NCBI GenBank assembly: GCA_002393905.1
Contig: DGSJ01000065.1
Coordinates: 1 to 30,046 of the forward strand
Reading direction: 5' to 3'
Source: Caryophanales bacterium UBA4365
GTDB taxonomy: Bacteria > Bacillota_I > Bacilli_A > RFN20 > CAG-826
DNA: 30,046 bases
This document shows positions 23,857 through 30,046 of this stretch, in pieces. A program made the position numbers and the translations under genes. The notes under the pieces were generated by a model. That model did no database searches. It worked only from the letters and a program-made list of their open reading frames with translations, and was not told the DNA's origin. Numbering within the stretch: position 1 is the first letter of the stretch; every line of letters starts with the position of its first letter.

Positions 23857-26800
23857 ATGAACCAACTATTCAAGAAACATCGTGCCAAAATTTTCTCTGG
23901 TATTGTTTTAGGTGCGGTTGCAGCAATGGCGGTTGTTTTGCTAAAAAACACCTCACCATTATTCTCAAACAATATTGATGCTGCCAATGATTACACCATT
24001 CAATTAAATTCAACAAATGGTGCTGCCGGATTCTCCTCTAGCTATTCTTCAAGTGAACAAATTAATGATTCATCAAGAACAAGCAAAGGCAATCCAATTC
24101 GTTTAACTTACAAAAACGTCAAGAAAACAGCTAATAAGTTTGCTGTTATGGCTAACGGTGGTTACTTCTATAACCCAACCGGATACCAAATTATTGGCTT
24201 AGAAACAATTAACGTTACATTTACTGGTGGTTCCCTTTCCTTATATTCAAGTAAAACAAATGATTTTAGTGGTTCAGCAACTTCCTTAACATCAGGAACA
24301 CAAGTTTCAATTAAAGCTAATTACGATTACTTCAAGATCGTCAGCACAAATGAAACAACAATCGATAACATTGTTATGACTTACACTTGTGCTCCAAGAC
24401 AAGAAGCTGTCACCGATGTTATTACTGCCGCAGATTTAGCAGCAACAGCCACTAGTTATGTAGATTTTAGTGGTGTAAAGAAGAGTTCTTCTGCTGTGTA
24501 TGCAGGAAATAGTGCAAAAACCTCCGATGGAAACATTCAGCTACGATCAAAAAATTCTAATTCAGGCATTTGTTCTTCGGCTAGTGGAGGAGTTGTTTCA
24601 TCAGTGAAAGTCACTGTTGGATCAGGATCAAATCGAATTGATATTTATGGTTCAAATACAGCCTACACAAGTGCTTCTGATTTATATAATAGTTCAAAAC
24701 AAGGAACACTGGTTGGCTCTGTTACATCAACTGGAACAGTTAATTTTACTGATAATTATGAATACGTTGGAATCAGATCGGCTAGCGGAGCAATTTATAT
24801 TTCCGAAATAGATATTACTTGGAATGGTGGAGATACTCCAACACCTCCAACACCTCCAACTCCAAGTGGTGATTTACCGACTGGTACTTATACCGCTTCT
24901 TTAGGATATGAAAATCCAATACCAGCAACTGTTGATATTGTTAATAGTGATGAGCAGAAAGTTTCTACTTTAGCGATTTCAACAAGTAGTGGATTCAGCT
25001 ATAAAACTGAATATGAAGCATATTATCTTAGTACTAATGAATATTTTGAATTTACAAATAGTACAAACGCTAAAATAACAAAAGTATCAATCACATTCTA
25101 TAAGTTCTATAACTTTGAACTTTATATTGATGGAACTTCCGTTTTCTCTGGTGATGGTAGTCAAGCGCCAGAAAATAATTATACTGAAGACTTTACTGAT
25201 TTAAATGGTTCGTCAACAGTTAAAATTTTATGTAATGGTGGCGGAGGAACATACAAACAACAAATTTACTCAGTTGTCATTACATTGGAAGTTTCTGGCC
25301 CTGTAAGTGTTACCGGTGTTTCGCTCAATAAAACAGCGTTAACTCTAGCCGAAGGATTATCTGAAACATTAGTTGCTACAGTTTCTCCAAGTGGTGCAAC
25401 AAATAAAAAAGTTACTTGGACTTCTTCAAATAGTACCGTAGCTTCAGTTGATCAAAATGGTAAAGTAACTGCAAACGAAGCCGGTAATGCCACAATTACT
25501 GTTGAAACTGAAGATGGTGGCTTTACGGCAAACTGCGAAGTTACAGTAACTGCTGTCTACCATGTTACAGGTGTCGCATTAAATAAAACTCAATTAAGTC
25601 TTAATGTTGGAGCTAGTGAGACTCTAACTCCAACTGTTTCACCAAGTAATGCAACAGACAAGTCTGTTACATGGTCATCAAGCAATTCGAGTGTTGCCTC
25701 TGTTTCAAACGGTACAGTTACTGCTGTTGCCGCTGGTAGTGCAACAATCACTGTTAAAACAAACGATGGCAATAAAACCGCGACTTGTACTGTTACAGTA
25801 AGCGAAGTCGCTGTTACAAGCGTGACACTAAGTAAAACAAGCACGACTCTTGTAAGAGGTGGAAGTGAAACATTAACAGCCACAGTCTTACCAGCTAATG
25901 CTACAAATAAAAATATTACCTGGTCATCTAGCAATTCGAGTGTTGCCTCTGTTTCAAACGGTACAGTTACTGCTGTTGCCGTTGGTAGTGCGACAATTAC
26001 CGCAACATCTCAAGCTGATTCAAACAAGAGAGCATCTTGTACGGTTACCGTTAATCCAAAAGGTGTTATTAGTATCTCGTTAAACAAAACAGAATTAGCG
26101 TTAAACGTTGATCAATCTGATACATTAATAGTTACATTCAATCCAACCGATGCCGATGATCAAGTAATTACATGGTCAACCTCAAATAGCTCTATTGCTA
26201 CTGTTAGTAATGGTACTGTTACTGCTAAGGCAGTTGGTTCAGCCACAATTACGGCAACATCGCATGATGGAAACAAAACAGCCACGTGTGCGGTTACAGT
26301 TACTGAAGCACCTCAAGAAACCACATATACATTCTCCGATAAATCTTGGTCAGCTTCTCCATCAAATTGGACTAGTGGTAAAGATGGGGCCGGCTTCTCA
26401 AGTGGAAGAGGTGTTCAAATTACCACTGGAGCAAGTGGAGCAAATGCTACTTCGCCAGATTCATTTACTGGTGTCTCTGAAGTAGTTGTCACTTATTGCA
26501 CAAATGCAAGTAGTGGTGCAGGAACAATAGCAATTAATGTTGGAAATTCCACTTTTGGTGAATCCAAGAGTGTTAATAAGACTGACGGTAGCACGCTTCG
26601 AACAGTTTTATTTACTGCCAGTGGTTCTTTTACTGGTAAAGTAAAAATTACCGTTACTTGTACGACTAATAGTGTCTATATCTATTCAGTTACTATAAGA
26701 ACAGCAAATATTGCGGCAACTGATTTCTCACTACCATCAACATTCGAAATTGCTGCTGGTGCATCTGGTAAGACTATTGGTGTTACATATGCACCTGCTG

Positions 26801-28206
26801 GAGCAAACAAAAATACATCTCTGACTTGGACAAAAGTTAGTGGCAGTAGCAATATTACAATTTCCAGCGATGGTGTGATTAGTGCAAAGAATGCCGTTTC
26901 AGGAAACTCTGCAGTTGTTCGTGCAACATTAGATGCCGATACATCAAAAACACACACTTGCACAATTAATGTTGTAGATGTTGCAAAAGATGATTGGACA
27001 TTATTGTTCTATATCTGTGGTGCAGACTTAGAAAGTAAAGACTACACCGGAACAGAATATGCCGGTTCTGGTTATAAAGGTGGAAATATTTCCGGTTGTG
27101 CTTCTGATGACATTGATGAAATCTTAGCTGTAAAAAATCAACCAAGTAGTGTTAACATCGTTTTAGAAACAGGTGGTGCAAAACAATGGGCAAGAAGTGA
27201 CTTAAATAGTCATAAATCAAAACTTGCACGCTGGGAAATTTCTAACCGTAGTTTGAATTTCCTTTCAGAATCTACTTATCAAGGCATGGGAGAATCCTCT
27301 ACTTTGCAATCATTCTTAGAATGGGGCATTGAAACATATCCAGCAAACCATTATGGCGTCTTTATGTGGAATCATGGTGGTGCTTTAGATGGTTGTTGTT
27401 TTGATGAAAAAGACAGTAATGATCCTCTAACTGCAAGAGAAATAGAAAGTGCAGTTTCTGGCGCAAAAACTAACTTAGGTATATCCGAAAGCTTTGATTT
27501 CATTGCTTACGATGCCTGCTTGATGGCTGTCCAAGATATTGCTGAAATTAATTCTCATGATTTTAATTACATGATTTGTTCACAAGAAAGCGAATACTCT
27601 GGAGGTTACGACTACGATGCTTGGTTACCTACCTTGTATTCGAACCCATCGACTGTCACTAACGAAACCTTGTTAACAAAAATCGCGACTACATTTATGG
27701 ATGAACAAAATAGTAATGCACAAAGTTATAACACTAAACATGGTTTAGAAAAAGGTGATGAAGACTACTGGCCATACGATCAAACCCAATCTGTTTTGGA
27801 TTTAACAAAGATGGCAGCCTATAAGAGTGCATTCGATACATTCGCAACCACAATTAACAATACATCCACGACATGGTCAAATGTCAAAACAGCGATTAAT
27901 AGTGCTCAAAAATACGGCTATGATAGTGATTATAATGAATATCCATTTGATGTTTTTGATGTTAAACAAGCGTTGAATGCGCTAGTTAAAAAATACAGTT
28001 CACTTTCAAGCACGGCTGCAACTGTTAATCAAAAACTTAATGATATGATTGTTTACGAAGAACATGGTGCTGATACAACTGGATGTGGATTAAATCTATT
28101 CTGCCCAATTAGCGGTTACTATACGAAAACAAGTTATTCATCAACAACGAACTTCAATAGTTGGTATTCATTCTTATCTAAGAGTGGTTACGGTAATTGG
28201 AAATAA
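23857..28206 (+). CDS. Giant clostripain-family (C11) protease with Ig-like domains
   Basis: This 1449-residue exported protein begins with a basic N-terminus and hydrophobic segment (about residues 13-30), a signal peptide or anchor. Three beta-sandwich-like modules follow (about 42-178, 185-322 and 341-479), with a Thr/Pro linker TPTPPTPPTPS. Four Big_2 Ig-like domains occupy about 483-820, then another beta-sandwich module (822-948) and a fifth Ig-like domain (950-1045). The C-terminal catalytic domain starts at DDWTLLFYICGADLES. MWNHGG holds His1173 and AYDACLMA holds Cys1221, the C11 dyad. Family members cleave after Arg or Lys and often self-activate. There is no C-terminal anchor. It probably digests host or dietary proteins. 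A terminator follows. Confidence 0.92.
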   Translation: MNQLFKKHRAKIFSGIVLGAVAAMAVVLLKNTSPLFSNNIDAANDYTIQLNSTNGAAGFSSSYSSSEQINDSSRTSKGNPIRLTYKNVKKTANKFAVMANGGYFYNPTGYQIIGLETINVTFTGGSLSLYSSKTNDFSGSATSLTSGTQVSIKANYDYFKIVSTNETTIDNIVMTYTCAPRQEAVTDVITAADLAATATSYVDFSGVKKSSSAVYAGNSAKTSDGNIQLRSKNSNSGICSSASGGVVSSVKVTVGSGSNRIDIYGSNTAYTSASDLYNSSKQGTLVGSVTSTGTVNFTDNYEYVGIRSASGAIYISEIDITWNGGDTPTPPTPPTPSGDLPTGTYTASLGYENPIPATVDIVNSDEQKVSTLAISTSSGFSYKTEYEAYYLSTNEYFEFTNSTNAKITKVSITFYKFYNFELYIDGTSVFSGDGSQAPENNYTEDFTDLNGSSTVKILCNGGGGTYKQQIYSVVITLEVSGPVSVTGVSLNKTALTLAEGLSETLVATVSPSGATNKKVTWTSSNSTVASVDQNGKVTANEAGNATITVETEDGGFTANCEVTVTAVYHVTGVALNKTQLSLNVGASETLTPTVSPSNATDKSVTWSSSNSSVASVSNGTVTAVAAGSATITVKTNDGNKTATCTVTVSEVAVTSVTLSKTSTTLVRGGSETLTATVLPANATNKNITWSSSNSSVASVSNGTVTAVAVGSATITATSQADSNKRASCTVTVNPKGVISISLNKTELALNVDQSDTLIVTFNPTDADDQVITWSTSNSSIATVSNGTVTAKAVGSATITATSHDGNKTATCAVTVTEAPQETTYTFSDKSWSASPSNWTSGKDGAGFSSGRGVQITTGASGANATSPDSFTGVSEVVVTYCTNASSGAGTIAINVGNSTFGESKSVNKTDGSTLRTVLFTASGSFTGKVKITVTCTTNSVYIYSVTIRTANIAATDFSLPSTFEIAAGASGKTIGVTYAPAGANKNTSLTWTKVSGSSNITISSDGVISAKNAVSGNSAVVRATLDADTSKTHTCTINVVDVAKDDWTLLFYICGADLESKDYTGTEYAGSGYKGGNISGCASDDIDEILAVKNQPSSVNIVLETGGAKQWARSDLNSHKSKLARWEISNRSLNFLSESTYQGMGESSTLQSFLEWGIETYPANHYGVFMWNHGGALDGCCFDEKDSNDPLTAREIESAVSGAKTNLGISESFDFIAYDACLMAVQDIAEINSHDFNYMICSQESEYSGGYDYDAWLPTLYSNPSTVTNETLLTKIATTFMDEQNSNAQSYNTKHGLEKGDEDYWPYDQTQSVLDLTKMAAYKSAFDTFATTINNTSTTWSNVKTAINSAQKYGYDSDYNEYPFDVFDVKQALNALVKKYSSLSSTAATVNQKLNDMIVYEEHGADTTGCGLNLFCPISGYYTKTSYSSTTNFNSWYSFLSKSGYGNWK
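25672..25995 (+). repeat. Near-identical 75-bp segments in adjacent Big_2 domains
   Basis: The segments 25672-25746 and 25921-25995 encode the W-S-S-S-N-S-S-V-A-S-V-S-N-G-T-V-T-A-V-A-x-G-S-A core of consecutive Ig domains. They include an uninterrupted stretch of about 50 identical bases, although flanking parts of the same domains differ. This suggests recent duplication or gene conversion. Confidence 0.85.
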
Positions 28207-28209
28207 TCA

Positions 28210-28242
28210 AAAAAGGCGAACCCATAACGGATTCGCCTTTTT
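28210..28242. terminator. Bidirectional intrinsic terminator
   Basis: AAAAAGGCGAA (28210-28220) pairs with TTCGCCTTTTT (28232-28242) around an 11-nt loop. It lies between the convergent protease and toxin genes. Confidence 0.9.
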
Positions 28243-28250
28243 AATATAGA

Positions 28251-28670
28251 TTAGTATTCAGGAATTAGTTCGATTAGTTTTTGTGGAGGAATTGCTGGAA
28301 CTTTTGAGTTTTTGAAGTCTTTCAGATTTCTTGTCACAATGTAATCCGCATGAACACGATTTGCTGTTTCCATAAGTAGTGCGTCTTCAAAGTCATTTGT
28401 ATTTGAACTTAATGCGGAGTACATATCAATTGTTGCTGAATCAGCGACTCCAACAATTTGAAGTAGATTATGCATGACTTTTCTCACGCGTTCTTCATCA
28501 TGAAGACTTCTTTTTAAGATGTAGTGGATATCAGCCATTGAATTGACTGTCACCAAACCATCAAATCTTAACTGTCCAGAGAGTCTTAATACTTCTCTTG
28601 AAGCTTTATTGAATGGTTCACGGTTTAGTAAGTGATCAAGAATAATACAAGTATCAAAGAGGATAACCAT
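28251..28670 (-). CDS. PIN-domain toxin ribonuclease
   Basis: The 139-residue protein is a PIN domain. VILFDTCIILDHLL places the first metal-binding Asp at residue 6. SNTNDFEDALLMETA gives the conserved D93/D96/E101 cluster, and HADYIVTRNLKDFK gives the C-terminal acidic residues (D109, D118). VapC-type PIN toxins cut tRNA or rRNA in a magnesium-dependent manner; the target is unknown. It overlaps the end of the antitoxin gene by 17 nt, the usual antitoxin-first arrangement with translational coupling. The antitoxin stops at TGA inside this overlap. Confidence 0.9.
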   Translation of the reverse strand: MVILFDTCIILDHLLNREPFNKASREVLRLSGQLRFDGLVTVNSMADIHYILKRSLHDEERVRKVMHNLLQIVGVADSATIDMYSALSSNTNDFEDALLMETANRVHADYIVTRNLKDFKNSKVPAIPPQKLIELIPEY

Positions 28671-28902
28671 ATTTCTTATTAAAGTAGTCAGCTTTAGCTT
28701 CTTCTAAGGAAGAAACATCTCCTTTGACACATCCAGCAATTTCATCTAAAACACGATCAACATCAATTGAAGCTGGAACAAGTCTAGTTTTGACTCGTCC
28801 ATTCTTCATAATTAAAATCTCTGTTGTTTCACCTAGTTCTAAATACTTACCTAAATTAGATTTAAATTCTGTTGCAGTGATGCACATAACTTTGTTTTTC
28901 AT
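28654..28902 (-). CDS. Phd/YefM-type antitoxin
   Basis: The 82-residue protein has the Phd/YefM N-terminal DNA-binding fold (CITATEFKSNLGKYLELGETTEILIMKNGRVKTRLVPA) and a charged, probably disordered C-terminal tail (about 55-82) that would cover the toxin active site. The start is ambiguous. The ATG at 28902 directly abuts GGAGGT (zero spacing), while an ATG five codons on (28887) would fit the family length better. The promoter TTGAAA-17-TACTAT ends 6 nt before 28902, so a leaderless start there is possible. Together with the PIN gene it forms a type II toxin-antitoxin module, and a palindrome upstream is a likely autoregulatory site. Confidence 0.88.
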   Translation of the reverse strand: MKNKVMCITATEFKSNLGKYLELGETTEILIMKNGRVKTRLVPASIDVDRVLDEIAGCVKGDVSSLEEAKADYFNKKYGYPL

Positions 28903-28908
28903 ACCTCC

Positions 28909-28953
28909 ATAGTAGATTAAAAATGTGCGAATTTCAAAATAAATCGTACGATT
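28909..28953 (-). promoter_or_regulatory. Toxin-antitoxin promoter and palindromic operator
   Basis: On the minus strand TTGAAA (28937-28932), a 17-nt spacer and TACTAT (28914-28909) form the promoter. The perfect palindrome AATCGTACGATT (28942-28953) sits just upstream of the -35 and is a candidate site for the antitoxin. Confidence 0.5.
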
Positions 28954-28959
28954 AGATGT

Positions 28960-29003
28960 AATTAAGGTGGGTGTGTAAAAAATGTCTTCACACTAACTTA
29001 ATT
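28960..29003. repeat. Inverted repeat upstream of the toxin-antitoxin promoter
   Basis: AATTAAG (28960-28966) and CTTAATT (28997-29003) flank an inner GTGTG/CACAC pair (28971-28975/28989-28993). It is not followed by a clear T tract. Its role is unknown; it may be an operator or a weak hairpin. Confidence 0.4.
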
Positions 29004-29024
29004 CGTTTTTCAGGAAAAAATTGA

Positions 29025-29056
29025 ACAAAAAAGAGAGAATTTCGTTTTCTCTCTTT
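29025..29056 (-). terminator. Intrinsic terminator of the DtxR-family gene
   Basis: AAAGAGAGAA and TTCTCTCTTT arms (29030-29039/29047-29056) form a 10-bp stem with a 7-nt loop; a T run follows on the minus strand. A separate perfect 18-bp palindrome, TAATTAACTAGTTAATTA (29059-29076), lies between it and the stop codon. Confidence 0.75.
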
Positions 29057-29079
29057 CTTAATTAACTAGTTAATTATTT

Positions 29080-29460
29080 TTAATCGATTCTTCCAATGAC
29101 TTTTTCAATATCTTTTTTAATGATATTCCAAGTTTCATCGGAGAGATCGTGTTCAAGCCGACAAGCATCTTCGTAAGCGACTTTCTCGCTAACACCTTTT
29201 TTAATCAAAAGTTGAGCAATCTTCATGTGTTTTTCATAAACCTTATGAGCAATCTCCATTCCTTCTTGGGTTAAAGTAATGTGTCCTTTTCCATCAATGA
29301 CAACTAATTTTTCATCAGAAAGCTTGTTCATTGCGATAGAAACAGAAGGTTTAGAAAAATTCATTGCACGGGCAACATCAACTGACCGTACAAAATCTTT
29401 TTCAAAAGAAAGTTGGAGGATTGCTTCTAAATAGTCCTCACGAGATTCATCTCTTCTCAT
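29080..29460 (-). CDS. DtxR/MntR-family metal-dependent repressor
   Basis: The 126-residue protein has the winged-helix DNA-binding domain (EDYLEAI, VDVARAMNFSKPSVSIAMNKL, GHITLTQEG) and the dimerisation domain of the DtxR/MntR family, without an SH3 domain. Metal ligands align as Asp9 and Glu12 (EDYLE), His78, Cys100, Glu103 and His104 (DACRLEH). B. subtilis MntR has Glu at the position of Cys100, while DtxR/IdeR have Cys, so the metal may be iron rather than manganese. I chose the ATG at 29460 because the usual family N-terminus begins near it and the -10 (TGATAATAT, 29480-29472) lies upstream. The longer frame to 29511 would overlap that promoter. It is divergent from a lipoprotein gene. 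Confidence 0.87.
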   Translation of the reverse strand: MRRDESREDYLEAILQLSFEKDFVRSVDVARAMNFSKPSVSIAMNKLSDEKLVVIDGKGHITLTQEGMEIAHKVYEKHMKIAQLLIKKGVSEKVAYEDACRLEHDLSDETWNIIKKDIEKVIGRID

Positions 29461-29471
29461 TTGGTGATTAG

Positions 29472-29551
29472 ATATTATCATATCGGATAAAAAAGAAAAG
29501 AGGGAAAGCACTCCGGCTATTCCTTGAAATATAAATATTTCATAATATAAT
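29472..29551. promoter_or_regulatory. Divergent promoters of the DtxR-family gene and the lipoprotein gene
   Basis: On the minus strand TGATAATAT (29480-29472) is an extended -10 ending 11 nt before the ATG at 29460. On the plus strand TTGAAA (29524-29529), a 16-nt spacer and TATAAT (29546-29551) end 8 nt before the ATG at 29560. The palindrome GAAATATAAATATTTC (29526-29541) overlaps this -35 and spacer and is a candidate repressor site. Confidence 0.6.
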
Positions 29552-29559
29552 AGTCTGGT

Positions 29560-30046
29560 ATGAAAAAGACCATTGCTCTCTCTTTATTAGCCACAACTCT
29601 CCTAATTGGAGGATGTAAACCATCTCCAAAGAAGAAAACAACAAGTTCTTCTACCGAGAGTGTTACTTCTAAAGAAAATCCATCGTCTCAACCAACTTCG
29701 ATGATTAGTAGTGGTGTAGCTCCAACATCAGCTGCTACGTCTACTTCTTCTACACCTACATCAAGTAGCACTTCATCAGTTACTCCAACTAGTGAAATTA
29801 TTGAAGGTGTCTTTATTCGTATGTCTTCAATTGAAGCAAAGGTTGGTGTAACAACCAAAACACCTCTTGTTGATGTCTATTACACCGAAGGACATTCAAG
29901 TGAAGAATTCGATAACCCATTAATCTGGGATACTTCTGATCATTCGATTGCTACTAGTGACCAACGCGGCCGTGTCACTGCAACAAATAAAGGAATCGTT
30001 ACTTTAACTTGTACAAGTGTAGTGGATAATAAATCGGCTTCAGTAA
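29560..30046 (+). CDS. Lipoprotein with Ig-like domain, 3'-truncated by window edge
   Basis: The frame opens at ATG 29560 and is still open at the last base (162 complete codons). It begins with a lipoprotein signal peptide (MKKTIALSLLATTLLIGGC) whose Cys19 would be lipidated. A Ser/Thr/Pro-rich linker of about 70 residues follows, typical of a surface spacer, and then the start of a Big_2-like Ig domain (MSSIEAKVGVTTKTPL, IWDTSDHSIATSDQRGRVTATNKGIVTLTC). The later domains are outside the window, so the function is unknown. It is divergent from the DtxR/MntR-family regulator and may be under its control, with a palindrome over its -35. The predicted leader is only about 2 nt and there is no RBS. 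Confidence 0.88.
   Translation, partial: MKKTIALSLLATTLLIGGCKPSPKKKTTSSSTESVTSKENPSSQPTSMISSGVAPTSAATSTSSTPTSSSTSSVTPTSEIIEGVFIRMSSIEAKVGVTTKTPLVDVYYTEGHSSEEFDNPLIWDTSDHSIATSDQRGRVTATNKGIVTLTCTSVVDNKSASV

Noticed and set aside
25590..25934. Minus-strand frame opposite the Ig domains of the protease
   Set aside because: It is a mirror frame caused by repetitive Thr/Val codons in the sense strand, with no RBS and biased composition.
13769..28206. LPXTG sortase anchors in the two giant proteins
   Set aside because: No LPxTG-like motif precedes the nuclease C-terminal TM helix, and the protease has no C-terminal TM segment.
29461..29511. Longer N-terminus of the DtxR-family regulator
   Set aside because: The added residues do not match the family start and overlap the predicted -10 element.
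1..30046. Mycoplasma-type code with TGA as tryptophan
   Set aside because: All long frames end properly with the standard code, tryptophan is TGG throughout, and the antitoxin ends in TGA where its toxin overlaps.
1..30046. CRISPR array, insertion sequence or prophage
   Set aside because: No regularly spaced identical short repeats, transposase, integrase or phage structural genes were seen. The only repeats are intragenic Ig-domain units and terminator loops.

Overview
The window is low-GC, AT-rich DNA with Firmicutes-type gene order, strong Shine-Dalgarno sites at many genes, sigma-A-like promoters and many U-tailed hairpin terminators. Reading frames end mostly in TAA, a few in TAG, and one (the antitoxin) in TGA. 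No frame reads through TGA, so the genetic code is standard and the source is not a Mycoplasma/Spiroplasma-type mollicute. Surface proteins carrying bacterial Ig-like domains, Trk potassium uptake, HypA/HypB and a large iron-sulfur flavoprotein fit an anaerobic, host- or gut-associated member of the Bacilli (Erysipelotrichia/RF39-like). This placement is inference only.

Layout. Positions 1-516 hold the 3' end of a membrane protein gene. 587-1783 (-) is an ATP-grasp ligase. 1889-3240 is a thyA-folA pair. 3331-6354 is a probable operon of two half-size TrkA-like subunits, a TrkH channel and YqeY. 6430-7491 is an anchored metallophosphoesterase. 7548-7618 is tRNA-Trp, followed by a structured trailer and terminator. 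7850-10725 holds a six-TM protein, a YhhN-family protein and an aldehyde dehydrogenase. 10778-11731 (-) is a YhcG/DUF1016 nuclease preceded by a strikingly structured, unassigned RNA-like region (about 12066-11780, -). 12220-13550 holds a membrane-anchored XRE regulator and a DUF6512-like protein. 13769-17806 is a giant surface endonuclease I. 17876-22537 is a nickel-metallochaperone cluster: two divergent hypB genes, a 966-aa Fe-S flavoprotein and hypA. 22642-23556 is a PAP2 phosphatase. 23857-28206 is a giant clostripain-family protease. 28251-28902 (-) is a Phd/PIN toxin-antitoxin pair. 29080-29460 (-) is a DtxR/MntR regulator divergent from a lipoprotein gene that runs off the end.

How the genes fit together. 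The nuclease, protease and lipoprotein are exported proteins with Ig-like modules, consistent with degradation of host or dietary polymers at the cell surface. ThyA and DHFR form the dTMP cycle. The two TrkA halves presumably gate TrkH. HypB, HypB, flavoprotein and HypA suggest a nickel-dependent redox enzyme whose structural genes lie outside the window.

The most unusual signals are the structured RNA region upstream of the YhcG nuclease, a recurring promoter layout that predicts leaderless or nearly leaderless mRNAs for six genes, the duplicated hypB around the Fe-S flavoprotein, and a beta-sandwich-like module repeated six times across the two giant surface proteins.
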